DNA of 64,000 nucleotides from RGIG995 sp045543655 (GCA_045543655.1 JAZPXN010000015.1:1-64000), one strand, 5' to 3'; shown: positions 8,212 to 14,525, numbered from the stretch's first letter. A program made the numbers and translations. The notes: generated from the letters alone by a model not told the origin.

Positions 8212-9071
8212 TTCGCCTCATCCAAAATCTCATCAAAGAAGTTTCCTTCGCGGCGGTAATTCTTGCAAATATCATTGGCAAGGGCGATACCCTTTTGGCG
8301 GTTGGCATCGCTCTCGTCCTGCAGGAAGCGGCGTTCCATCATAGACAGCGGAATCTCCCGCTCAATGCGAACAGCGGTGCAGGCCTTCTCGGTGGTCGCC
8401 ACATACTGCTTACCCAGCTTCAGGGCAGACAAACTGTTCACCAGCGCCATATCCGTAATATTCCCCATAAAGAAGTTATCCAGCACATAGAACATTCTGT
8501 CGTTGGCGATGCTGCCGATCACGAGATCCTTGCCGGCATCGATACGGCTGTACTTCTCGTAGAAGGATGTGCCCTTGATCTTATCCATTCTGCCTCTGTG
8601 GAAAGCCACCAGCATTGCCCAATCCAGGTCAGCTTTGATCTCCACGGTGTCGAGGGCATTTGCGTCGATGGACACGATGTAAAACTTGGACTTTTCAAAG
8701 TCGCAGATCAGCGTCAGCGGCTGACCCGGCTCGGTGCCCATATAGAAGCCCTTACCAAAGTCGCACATCTCCCGGCTCTTGGGCGCAATATCCCCCACGA
8801 TGCCGGACTTGGAACCGTGATACAGCAGAATCCGTCCGTCCTCCAAATTGACAGACGCGGCTTCGTTTGCGATTTTATCCAGTACGAATTGATAGACCGG
8901 AACGCCCTGCTCCTTGCAATAGTCATACAGCTTCGCCTGGGCAAGCTTGGTGGGGATGGCTCTGCCGTTCTCCCAACGATTCACGGTGGCGAAGTTCACG
9001 CCCAGCTTTTCCGCAAAGTCCGCCTGACTCAGTCCCAGATAGTCTCGTATATGTTTGATCAGCTTTTGCAT
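8208..9071 (-). CDS. Xre-type HTH fused to DUF3990 ADP-ribosyltransferase-like domain
   Basis: The first 60 residues are a Cro/CI-type helix-turn-helix (LGLSQADFAEKLGVNFATVNRWENG). From about residue 80 a DUF3990 domain starts with LLYHGSKSG (82-90) and DFGKGFYMGT (104-113). The conserved His and Tyr fit NAD-binding positions of the ADP-ribosyltransferase fold, to which I recall this family being assigned. The protein would bind its own promoter and modify a target. The ATG at 9071 has AAGGAGG 6 nt upstream. It is the first gene of the minus-strand operon, with a clear promoter at 9111-9139 and a palindrome array just beyond. HTH and toxin-like domain in one chain is unusual, since the DNA-binding part is normally on the antitoxin. 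Confidence 0.85.
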   Translation of the reverse strand: MQKLIKHIRDYLGLSQADFAEKLGVNFATVNRWENGRAIPTKLAQAKLYDYCKEQGVPVYQFVLDKIANEAASVNLEDGRILLYHGSKSGIVGDIAPKSREMCDFGKGFYMGTEPGQPLTLICDFEKSKFYIVSIDANALDTVEIKADLDWAMLVAFHRGRMDKIKGTSFYEKYSRIDAGKDLVIGSIANDRMFYVLDNFFMGNITDMALVNSLSALKLGKQYVATTEKACTAVRIEREIPLSMMERRFLQDESDANRQKGIALANDICKNYRREGNFFDEILDEAK

Positions 9072-9110
9072 AATAAGCCTCCTTGTGATATAACAAGTAT
9101 CATCATTTAT

Positions 9111-9139
9111 ATTATAGCCAATGTTATATGCTCCGTCAA
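9111..9139 (-). promoter_or_regulatory. Promoter of the HTH-DUF3990 / restriction operon
   Basis: On the minus strand TTGACG (9134-9139) and TATAAT (9111-9116) are 17 bp apart, about 40 bp from the first ATG. A 7-bp inverted repeat, ATATAAC (9088-9094) and GTTATAT (9123-9129), brackets the -10 box and is a candidate operator for the operon's own HTH protein. Confidence 0.75.
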
Positions 9140-9184
9140 TGGGTTTTGCGTAAAAGTTTCAAATTGTTCAAGAATTTCGGAGTT

Positions 9185-9272
9185 TGGGATATCCCATAAA
9201 CACAAAAATTGGGATATCCCATATTCGGTACACTTTGGGATATCCCAAAACGGGCCATGTTGGGATATCCCA
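9185..9272. repeat. Four evenly spaced TGGGATATCCCA palindromes
   Basis: Perfect 12-bp palindromes start at 9185, 9210, 9236 and 9261, so centres are 25, 26 and 25 bp apart. The 13-14-bp spacers are unrelated to one another. The array ends 46 bp upstream of the -35 box of the HTH-DUF3990 operon. A cooperative binding site for a dimeric protein, with about 2.4 helical turns between centres, is the natural reading; iteron-like or transfer-related function is possible. Confidence 0.9.
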
Positions 9273-9641
9273 ACTTTGGTATGAAAGGGCCGTTTTGCAT
9301 AGAGGGAACGTTTTTGAAACACGAGGTCCCCCTTAAGGATTAATTATTGATTACATACGCAAAACGCCATCATTCGTACACAAACGATAACCATTCGAGC
9401 ACATTACGTAAGATAAATCGTCCTAAATGGCTCTAAATCAGAATAATCTCTTCTAAATCAAAATCAATACATTTTCCTTAGAAAGGAACCTATCCTTTTG
9501 AAATGATAAGATTTCGATATATTTCAGCGAATTATTATCCTTACGAAATGCCCTATCATTCGCTGAAAATCTATCCTTTTCATATGACAAGAAAAATGAC
9601 TGTCTCTTCGATAGTAAACAGAGGGAGAAAAATCCCTTGTC

Positions 9642-9807
9642 GTCATATCGAAAGGACAGTCATATCTTCATTTCGAAGAGAAAGCCATCCGTCATTTCAA
9701 AGAGACAGAGGGCATCATTTCGAAACGACAGTTTCGCCTTTGATTAATCAATTATTAATCTGAATGTCATTTCAAAATGACAGATCATCTATCATTTCGA
9801 AATGCGG
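9642..9807. repeat. Degenerate array of CATTTCRAAATG-like palindromes
   Basis: Six related 16-17-bp units with the core RTCATTTCRAAR begin at about 9642, 9667, 9691, 9714, 9766 and 9791. The copies at 9766 and 9791 are nearly perfect palindromes and the others are decayed on one arm. Spacing is irregular (23-52 bp). Weaker relatives (GAAATG) occur from 9490. Function unknown. Confidence 0.65.
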
Positions 9808-9961
9808 TCTCATAGTCTGATCCCCATACGATGAGGGCAAGGCCGAAGCAGGCAGCGGGATAGAGAAAGGTATCGGGAGCCAAAGACTGCCCCAAATTTC
9901 GTCCGCAAAATACGCCCAGCAGGACGATCATAAGAATTGTGATGTATTTGTAAAACTTCAT
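9785..9961 (-). CDS. Small membrane protein, two hydrophobic segments
   Basis: The 58-residue protein has hydrophobic stretches at about 5-20 (ITILMIVLLGVF) and 32-48. The ATG at 9961 is chosen over an in-frame ATG 63 bp further upstream because AGGAG lies about 8 nt before it. No family is recognised. It lies in the accessory element, divergent from the candidate small RNA at 10036-10160, and its start is only 40 bp from that RNA's promoter. Confidence 0.6.
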   Translation of the reverse strand: MKFYKYITILMIVLLGVFCGRNLGQSLAPDTFLYPAACFGLALIVWGSDYETAFRNDR

Positions 9962-10000
9962 CGTTTTTTCTCCTTTTGAAAAATTTTTCGTCAGAGGGGG

Positions 10001-10029
10001 TTGTCTTTTTTCGCAAAAACGCATATATT
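10001..10029 (+). promoter_or_regulatory. Promoter of a candidate small RNA
   Basis: TTGTCT (10001-10006) and TATATT (10024-10029) are 17 bp apart. A transcript starting near 10036 would reach the strong terminator at 10130-10157, giving an RNA of about 120 nt. Confidence 0.45.
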
Positions 10030-10035
10030 ATAAAT

Positions 10036-10160
10036 AGAATATTTATTTGCGAAGGCGTAATTCAAAGAGAACGCAAACCTTGATACATTCGACGGTTTGT
10101 GCTTCCCTCAGGCGCTTTCGCCACGGGATGCACTTATCTTCGGATAGGTGCTTTTTTATT
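10036..10160 (+). ncRNA. Candidate structured small RNA or attenuated leader
   Basis: There is no usable open frame between a promoter-like sequence (10001-10029) and a terminator with a UUCG loop (10130-10157). The interval can fold a GCAAACC/GGTTTGTGC hairpin (from about 10074) and a GGCG-cttt-CGCC hairpin (about 10111-10122). It could be a free small RNA of the element or an attenuator for the gene at 10407. No known RNA family is recognised. Confidence 0.35.
10130..10157 (+). terminator. Strong Rho-independent terminator with UUCG loop
   Basis: GCACTTATC (10130-10138) and GATAGGTGC (10143-10151) pair around TTCG, followed at once by six T residues. It stands well away from any protein gene, which is why a small RNA or attenuator is suspected. 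Confidence 0.85.
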
Positions 10161-10406
10161 TGCACCAAACAACTAAATAGTGTTTGTAGCGGTGAAACAC
10201 ACCTATCCGGCCCACACACCGGGCTACATATCTCTTAATACCTTGCAAATCTCATCGGCAAGGACGAGAAGGAAGTTTTCAAAATGAACTCCAAGGATAT
10301 GTAGAAAGGTTGCAGAAATGCATATTCAAAGATTGTGGCAGGCAGGAAACAGGTATAGCGGACAACCCTTCCCGCATAAGGTTGGTACAAAGGGGAGGTA
10401 CTCGGT

Positions 10407-10628
10407 ATGAAGACATTTGCACCGATTAACATAGTTGTCCACTATCCCACGACGGAAGAAGGATGGCGGGAACTGAGACGCCGTATGGCCATCGTTCACG
10501 CAGATGCGGTACTTAACAGCATATCCAAACTGAACTGTCCTGCGTCACAAAAGGAAAGATTGCTGCAGGCGATCATCGACGATACGAAAGCACAGATCAA
10601 AGCCGAAAAAGCAGCAAAAACAAACTAA
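10407..10628 (+). CDS. Small conserved mobile-element protein
   Basis: The 73-residue hydrophilic protein starts MKTFAPINIVVHYP and is rich in Arg, Glu and Lys in its helical C-terminal half. Proteins of this look (INIVVHYP, then ADAVLNSI and NCP) are common hypothetical genes on Firmicutes integrative elements, as I recall, with no known function. The ATG follows GGGGAGG at 8 nt. It converges with the HTH regulator gene, and the two share the terminator at 10632-10657. The only other plus-strand product proposed in the element is the candidate small RNA upstream. Confidence 0.75.
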   Translation: MKTFAPINIVVHYPTTEEGWRELRRRMAIVHADAVLNSISKLNCPASQKERLLQAIIDDTKAQIKAEKAAKTN

Positions 10629-10631
10629 GGC

Positions 10632-10657
10632 AATGCCGTCCCCTAGGGGACGGCATT
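10632..10657. terminator. Bidirectional terminator hairpin
   Basis: A perfect 12-bp stem (AATGCCGTCCCC with GGGGACGGCATT) has only TA between the arms. It lies between the converging genes ending at 10628 and 10663. The T-run is weak in both directions. Confidence 0.65.
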
Positions 10658-10662
10658 CCTGT

Positions 10663-11154
10663 TTATGTAGAGATTTTGTCCTTAAAATATTTCTCCCAGG
10701 ATTTGAGGCTGACCACCTTTCTGCCGCTCTCCCAATCCTGAAGGCAACGGATGGGGATACCCATCCGTCGGGCGAAGGGCTTCTGCCCCAAGGCGAAGGA
10801 TGCTCGGTATTCTTTGATCCGTTGGGCTTGTCCGCTGCAGAGGAAGCGGTTATAGCCGTCCAGTAAATCATATACGGGAATGTCGAAGATCGTTGCCAGC
10901 TTGTCCGCTGTGGTCTTGTTGAAAGAATTGAGATTGCCGGTCTCCAGATTGATATATGTGTTGCGAGAGATCCCCGCCATCCGTGCCACCTCTTTCTGCA
11001 TCAGTCCCAGGCGGTGACGGCAGAAGCGCAGACGGTCGGGGATATTGTCGATGTCCTCGTAGCTCCCGTACTGCTTGTTGAAAAGCTGCGCTTCCAAAAG
11101 CTTGCGTGGTGCCATCAGACGAAAAGTATGTATGTAAAGGAGGGCGTGTCGCAT
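10663..11154 (-). CDS. Double helix-turn-helix (Xre-type) regulator at the element end
   Basis: The 163-residue protein has one Cro/CI-type helix-turn-helix at about 43-97 (RLRFCRHRLGLMQKEVARMAGISRNTYINLETG) and a second, shorter one at about 108-155 (FALGQKPFARRMGIPIRCLQDWESGRK). The ATG at 11154 is chosen because GGGAGG lies exactly 8 nt upstream; longer TTG or GTG starts have no such site. It is the gene nearest the sigK junction and points away from it. A regulator of element genes or of recombinase action is likely. It converges with the small plus-strand gene at 10407. Confidence 0.82.
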   Translation of the reverse strand: MRHALLYIHTFRLMAPRKLLEAQLFNKQYGSYEDIDNIPDRLRFCRHRLGLMQKEVARMAGISRNTYINLETGNLNSFNKTTADKLATIFDIPVYDLLDGYNRFLCSGQAQRIKEYRASFALGQKPFARRMGIPIRCLQDWESGRKVVSLKSWEKYFKDKIST

Positions 11155-11237
11155 CTTACCGTCCTCCCGGCAGGTCATAATGTACACCCCATCGCCCAAA
11201 GGGTGCGAGATATGCCACTTACACCTAACCTTTTGGT

Positions 11238-11582
11238 TCAAAAACCCATCCGCGTGAGGGTTGCATTTTCAATGCAACGGGATACGTATGTTGCGAGGCG
11301 GATTTTCTTCTCGCTCCGGAAACTGTCGATGCCCTTGATCAGACCGATGGTGCCGATGGAGATCAGATCGTCCTGTTCGTCGGCGGAAGCGTAGTACTTT
11401 TTTACGATATGAGCAACGAGGCGCATATTTCGTTCAATCAGGATTTCCCGTGCTTGAAGATCTCCGTTTTTCATGCGTCGCAAATATTCGTCTTCACGCT
11501 CTGCCGTCAGCGGTTGTCGGAAGGACCCGGCGTTGCGGACGTGCAATATCAGGCAAAACAGTTGGAATGGCAGATGAAACAT
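11238..11582 (-). CDS. sigK: Pro-sigma-K, N-terminal half, interrupted by the accessory element
   Basis: Residues 1-21 are a hydrophobic pro-sequence (MFHLPFQLFCLILHVRNAG). Residues 22-106 match the sporulation sigma factor sigma-K: RNMRLVAHIVKKYY, DEQDDLISIGTIGLIKGIDSF (region 2) and LATYVSRCIEN. After Asn106 the frame leaves the family and stops eight codons later, where an intact sigma-K would continue toward regions 3 and 4. The break falls in the same IENE codons as the Bacillus subtilis skin insertion, inside a 19-bp dyad. The ATG at 11582 has GGAAGG 7 nt upstream, and a sigma-E-like promoter precedes it. The C-terminal half should lie left of the window. Full sigma-K would need element excision; a dead, disrupted gene is the alternative. 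Confidence 0.9.
   Translation of the reverse strand: MFHLPFQLFCLILHVRNAGSFRQPLTAEREDEYLRRMKNGDLQAREILIERNMRLVAHIVKKYYASADEQDDLISIGTIGLIKGIDSFRSEKKIRLATYVSRCIENATLTRMGF
11260..11278. mobile_element. Right attachment junction of the sigK-interrupting element
   Basis: GTTGCATT and AATGCAAC form a perfect 8-bp inverted repeat around TTC, exactly where the sigK reading frame loses similarity (after the GAAAATG of the Glu-Asn codons, about 11264-11270). A short dyad at the crossover is typical of serine-recombinase attachment sites. Bases below about 11264 belong to the element, those above to the chromosome. Confidence 0.72.
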
Positions 11583-11612
11583 AAAAAAACCTTCCTTCGC
11601 ATATTCTGTGAC

Positions 11613-11642
11613 ATTATATGCGGGGAAGGTTTTGGATATAGC
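11613..11642 (-). promoter_or_regulatory. Sigma-E-like promoter of sigK
   Basis: On the minus strand GCTATATC (11635-11642) and CATATAAT (11613-11620) are 14 bp apart, close to the sigma-E pattern (ATATT, 14-15 bp, CATAYAAT) known for mother-cell genes. It lies about 31 bp before the sigK ATG and just after the tRNA-Lys terminator. Confidence 0.55.
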
Positions 11643-11643
11643 G

Positions 11644-11672
11644 AAAAAGCACCTGCTCTCGCAGGTGCTTTT
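11644..11672 (-). terminator. Terminator of tRNA-Lys
   Basis: On the minus strand a 10-bp stem (AAGCACCTGC with GCAGGTGCTT) around GAGA ends in a T-run, directly after the CCA end of the tRNA gene. Confidence 0.85.
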
Positions 11673-11747
11673 GGTGATCCACTGGGGATTCGAACCCCAG
11701 ACCCCTTGATTAAAAGTCAAGTGCTCTACCGACTGAGCTAGTGGATC
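11672..11747 (-). tRNA. tRNA-Lys (anticodon UUU)
   Basis: The 76-nt cloverleaf has a 7-bp acceptor stem (GATCCAC/GTGGATC), D arm GCTC/GAGC, anticodon stem CTTGA/TCAAG around CTTTTAA (anticodon TTT), T arm TGGGG-TTCGAAT-CCCCA, discriminator A and encoded CCA. Confidence 0.97.
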
Positions 11748-11872
11748 GATTGAACCAGAATATTATATCAAATTTTACCACTTTTGTCAAGGCAGAATGT
11801 GTGAATTTTTTGAAAACAATCTCCTTGCAAGGAAGAAGGCGTTGGATATTTCCGAAAATTATCGGAAAAGAC

Positions 11873-11901
11873 TTGAAATTCCGTCTTATATATGGTATAA
11901 T
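11873..11901 (+). promoter_or_regulatory. Promoter of the CPBP/tsaC/coaE/aminopeptidase operon
   Basis: TTGAAA (11873-11878) and TATAAT (11896-11901) are 17 bp apart, about 30 bp before the first ATG at 11931. Confidence 0.75.
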
Positions 11902-11930
11902 AATTTTATTAGTAATCGTAGGAGGCGCTT

Positions 11931-12917
11931 ATGAACGGTTATAAGAAGGCCCGCAGAGAACTGCACGGTGTGTTGGCCTTGCTTGCAGTCTGCAAATTGC
12001 TGTTGGTTTTGACGAGTCGGTTTCTTGGTCCTTTGCTTTATACCGTTCTTTCCGCTTTTTATGGAGAATCCGCCGTCAAGATTTATTCTGAGTTCGGCTC
12101 CTACGGAACTTTGGCAGGGCTTCTTCTTGAGGTTTGCGTTTTCGTCCTTTGCCTTTTGGTGCCCGTTGCCTTATATTTTGCCTTCAGCGGGAAGAAATAT
12201 ACCCGTACCGTTGATTCTGAAAAGCCGGAGATCCTTTCCATTGCCTACGGCGTGGGGACGACGGTGATCGTTGGAAACGCGGCCGCTATCGTCGGTAACG
12301 TTCTCTTATCCGCTCTTTTTTCCTTGGTAGGGATGGGGGATAAGTATTACGCCATGCTGGAGGATTCCACCACCTACCCCTCAAATTTTTGGCTGGTTCC
12401 TCTATTTGCCTTCGTTCTTGCGGTGATGCCTGCGTTTTTGGAGGAAATTACCGTGCGTGGGATCGGTCTTTCTGCAACGAAGAAGTTCGGGACGCTCTTT
12501 ACTTTGTTTTTCAGCGGCTTTTTCTTTGCATTCCTTCACAGCTCGTGGACGCAGATTCCCTTCGCCTTCGTTCTCGGTGTGGTTTTGGCTTATTTTACCC
12601 TACGGTTCAAAACGATCTGGATTGCCGTTGTTTCTCATTTCGTCTTCAATTTTAACAGCGTGATTCAATCCCTGATCCTGGAAAACGGTGGAGTATATGC
12701 GGACGTATACTCTCTCGTCTGGTCGTTCTTGTATTTTACTTTGATGCTTGGGTTTATGGTGGCCGGACTGATCGTATACGGAATCAAAAAGCCGGATCTG
12801 CCAAAATCGGAGTTCACCGCCCGTGAAAAAATGAAAGCCTTGTTCTCCAGTCCGTTCTTGTACGTTTTCATTCTTTTAACGGCATATTTGCTTATTTATT
12901 TGCTGATTATCTATTAA
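11931..12917 (+). CDS. CPBP-family intramembrane metalloprotease
   Basis: The 328-residue membrane protein has about eight hydrophobic segments. The CPBP (CAAX-prenyl/bacteriocin-processing) motifs are in order: EEITVRG (about 170), FAFLHS (about 200) and HFVFNF (about 235), which supply the Glu, Arg and His residues of the intramembrane metal site. Bacterial members process peptides or confer self-immunity; the substrate here is unknown. AGGAGG precedes the ATG. It is the first gene of a four-gene plus-strand operon, 15 bp before the Sua5-like gene. Confidence 0.88.
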   Translation: MNGYKKARRELHGVLALLAVCKLLLVLTSRFLGPLLYTVLSAFYGESAVKIYSEFGSYGTLAGLLLEVCVFVLCLLVPVALYFAFSGKKYTRTVDSEKPEILSIAYGVGTTVIVGNAAAIVGNVLLSALFSLVGMGDKYYAMLEDSTTYPSNFWLVPLFAFVLAVMPAFLEEITVRGIGLSATKKFGTLFTLFFSGFFFAFLHSSWTQIPFAFVLGVVLAYFTLRFKTIWIAVVSHFVFNFNSVIQSLILENGGVYADVYSLVWSFLYFTLMLGFMVAGLIVYGIKKPDLPKSEFTAREKMKALFSSPFLYVFILLTAYLLIYLLIIY

Positions 12918-12932
12918 GAAAAGAGTTTTTGT

Positions 12933-13943
12933 ATGATCTGGAACAGTACGGAAGCCGATCTTCAGGCCGCCGCTGCGGCTCTGCGGCAGGGAAAATTGGT
13001 TGCGATTCCCACCGAAACGGTTTACGGACTCGGTGCAAACGCTTTGGATGAGGCGGCTGTATTGTCTGTTTTCCGCGCAAAGGGGAGACCTGCGGATAAT
13101 CCGCTGATCGTCCATATTGCCGACCTTTCTGATCTTGAAACCTACGCTATTCCCAATGAATGGGCTTATCTTCTGGCTGAAAAATTCTGGCCCGGCCCCT
13201 TTACGATGATCCTTCCGAAGAAGGAAATCATTCCTGCTGCGGTCAGCGCCGGACTGGACTCGGTGGCTCTTCGTTTCCCCGCTCATCCGATTGCCCAGAA
13301 GCTGATCCGTTATTCCGGCTGTCCTATTGCCGCTCCCTCGGCCAACGTTTCCGGAAAGCCCAGCGGAACCACCGCAGCACACGTGCTTCACGATTTCAAG
13401 GATAGTATTGCCGGGGTTGTGGACGGTGGGCATTGTGCTTGCGGGCTGGAATCGACGGTGGTTTCTCTTTTGGGCGATCATCCGGTGCTTCTCCGCCCCG
13501 GTTTTATTACGCCTGAGCAGATTCGGGAAGTGATCCCATCGCTGACCGTTGCAAAAGCGGTGGAGGCGGAGCTTGAGAAGGATGAAATGATCCTGTCGCC
13601 CGGTCTTGCCCATAAGCATTATTCTCCTGCGGCGGAAACGGTGGGACTGATTGGAGATCCTGCAAGCGTTATGGAGTACATCCGCAACAACGCGCCTCGC
13701 GGACGGTTTGCCGTTATGTGCTTTGATGGGGAGGAGTCGTTCTATGACGCCGACGTCGTTATTCCTTACGGCCACCGCGGAAATGCGAGCGAGCAGGGGG
13801 AAAGACTCTTCGACGTCTTGCGAGAGCTTGACGAGCTCTCGGTGGAGCGCATTTACGTCAATGCGGAGCGGAGCGATGGGGTTGGTCTTGCGGTTTATAA
13901 CCGTCTGCTTCGGTCCTGCGGATTTCAAATGATTCGGGTGTGA
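12933..13943 (+). CDS. tsaC: L-threonylcarbamoyladenylate synthase (Sua5 type)
   Basis: It makes threonylcarbamoyl-AMP from Thr, bicarbonate and ATP for the t6A37 modification of tRNAs that read ANN codons. The YrdC fold is seen in KLVAIPTETVYGLGANA (about 21-37), RAKGRPADNPLIVHI (about 50-64), SVALRFPAHP and SAPSANVSGKPSGT-like residues (about 130-145). At 336 residues it is the long Sua5 form, with a linker (LSPGLAHKHYSP) and a C-terminal domain. It stands between a CPBP protease and coaE in one operon, coaE starting 3 bp downstream. Both tRNA genes in the window read ANN codons, but that is coincidence. Confidence 0.95.
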   Translation: MIWNSTEADLQAAAAALRQGKLVAIPTETVYGLGANALDEAAVLSVFRAKGRPADNPLIVHIADLSDLETYAIPNEWAYLLAEKFWPGPFTMILPKKEIIPAAVSAGLDSVALRFPAHPIAQKLIRYSGCPIAAPSANVSGKPSGTTAAHVLHDFKDSIAGVVDGGHCACGLESTVVSLLGDHPVLLRPGFITPEQIREVIPSLTVAKAVEAELEKDEMILSPGLAHKHYSPAAETVGLIGDPASVMEYIRNNAPRGRFAVMCFDGEESFYDADVVIPYGHRGNASEQGERLFDVLRELDELSVERIYVNAERSDGVGLAVYNRLLRSCGFQMIRV

Positions 13944-13946
13944 CAT

Positions 13947-14525
13947 ATGTTTGTTCTTGGAATTACCGGTCCAAGCGGTGCCGGAAAGGGTACGGCTTCG
14001 GAGATCCTCAAAAAATACGGTTTTTATCATATCGATACGGATCGGCTTGTCCCGGAGATTTATCCTATGGCCTTGCCGCAATTAGTAGATCGGTTCGGTC
14101 CACAGATCGTCGAAAACGGTAACGTTGTAAAAAAAGAATTGGCGAAAGCCGCCTTTGCGTCGCCGGAAGCAACCGCCGCCTTGAATGAGATTCTGCATCC
14201 TAAGATTATGGATCGCGTGGCTGAATTGATCCGGGATGCGGAAGCCGCGGAATACGCCGGGGTTTCGGTTGATGGCGCCGCGTTGCACGAAGCCCACGCG
14301 GAAGCCGTCTGCGACAGGATTCTTTGCATCTTAGCTCCCCGGGAAGAGCGCCTTCGCCGGGTGGTTGCAAGAGACGGGATCCCCCAAAATGCCGTAGAAA
14401 TGCGCTTTGCGGCGCAGAAAAGCGACGAATACTATGCAAGTCAATCGGATGCGGTGATTATAAACCGCTCCGTGGAACAACTGGAAAAGGAATTAAAAGC
14501 ACTTTTAAAGGAGTGGGAAATATGA
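13947..14525 (+). CDS. coaE: Dephospho-CoA kinase
   Basis: It catalyses the last step of coenzyme A synthesis, ATP-dependent 3'-phosphorylation of dephospho-CoA, in the cytosol. The P-loop GPSGAGKGT is at about 8-16, the IDTDRL segment at 29-34, and HPKIMDRV (about 84) and the CDRILCILAPREERLRRV lid region follow. The length of 192 residues is normal for the family. The stop codon overlaps the start of the aminopeptidase gene by 4 bp (ATGA), showing translational coupling. Confidence 0.95.
   Translation: MFVLGITGPSGAGKGTASEILKKYGFYHIDTDRLVPEIYPMALPQLVDRFGPQIVENGNVVKKELAKAAFASPEATAALNEILHPKIMDRVAELIRDAEAAEYAGVSVDGAALHEAHAEAVCDRILCILAPREERLRRVVARDGIPQNAVEMRFAAQKSDEYYASQSDAVIINRSVEQLEKELKALLKEWEI

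Larger units (their letters stand above)
9072..9784. other. Gene-free regulatory region of the accessory element
   Basis: This 713-bp stretch has no convincing gene. It contains the operon promoter (9111-9139), four copies of a 12-bp palindrome (9185-9272), an 11-bp inverted repeat TTTCAGCGAAT (9522-9532) / ATTCGCTGAAA (9558-9568), and a degenerate palindrome array (9642-9807). Short open frames here are made only by the repeats. Confidence 0.7.
9962..10406. other. Gene-free interval with RNA signals
   Basis: These 445 bp hold the divergent start region of the 58-residue gene, the promoter and terminator of the candidate small RNA, and then about 245 bp (10162-10406) in which I see no gene or clear site except a GGGGAGG ribosome site before 10407. 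Confidence 0.6.
1..11264. mobile_element. Skin-like integrative element within sigK (left end outside window)
   Basis: The block is bounded on the right by the split sigK gene and carries a large serine recombinase, a restriction-modification operon, a toxin-like pair, HTH regulators and repeat arrays. It is visibly AT-richer than the chromosome to its right and has no housekeeping gene. The left boundary is not seen. Size is therefore at least 11.2 kb. No conjugation or phage structural genes are visible in this part. Confidence 0.75.

Noticed and set aside
9185..9272. CRISPR-like array
   Set aside because: Repeats of 12 bp and spacers of 13-14 bp are far too short, the repeats are perfect palindromes, and no cas genes are present.
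8295..9284. Long plus-strand frame opposite the HTH-DUF3990 gene
   Set aside because: It is a shadow of a well-supported minus-strand gene; no domain and no ribosome site.
9107..9322. Minus-strand frame with repeated GISQ...WDIP phrases
   Set aside because: The amino-acid repeats are produced by the TGGGATATCCCA palindromes, which read similarly on both strands. There is no ribosome site.
11238..11582. sigK simply broken by a frameshift
   Set aside because: Neither other frame downstream of the break continues the sigma-K sequence. The DNA changes to unrelated sequence at a dyad, which fits an insertion.
12876..14081. 401-codon minus-strand frame opposite tsaC and coaE
   Set aside because: Both plus-strand genes have clear motifs, and the frame contains only low-complexity Arg/Asn-rich sequence.
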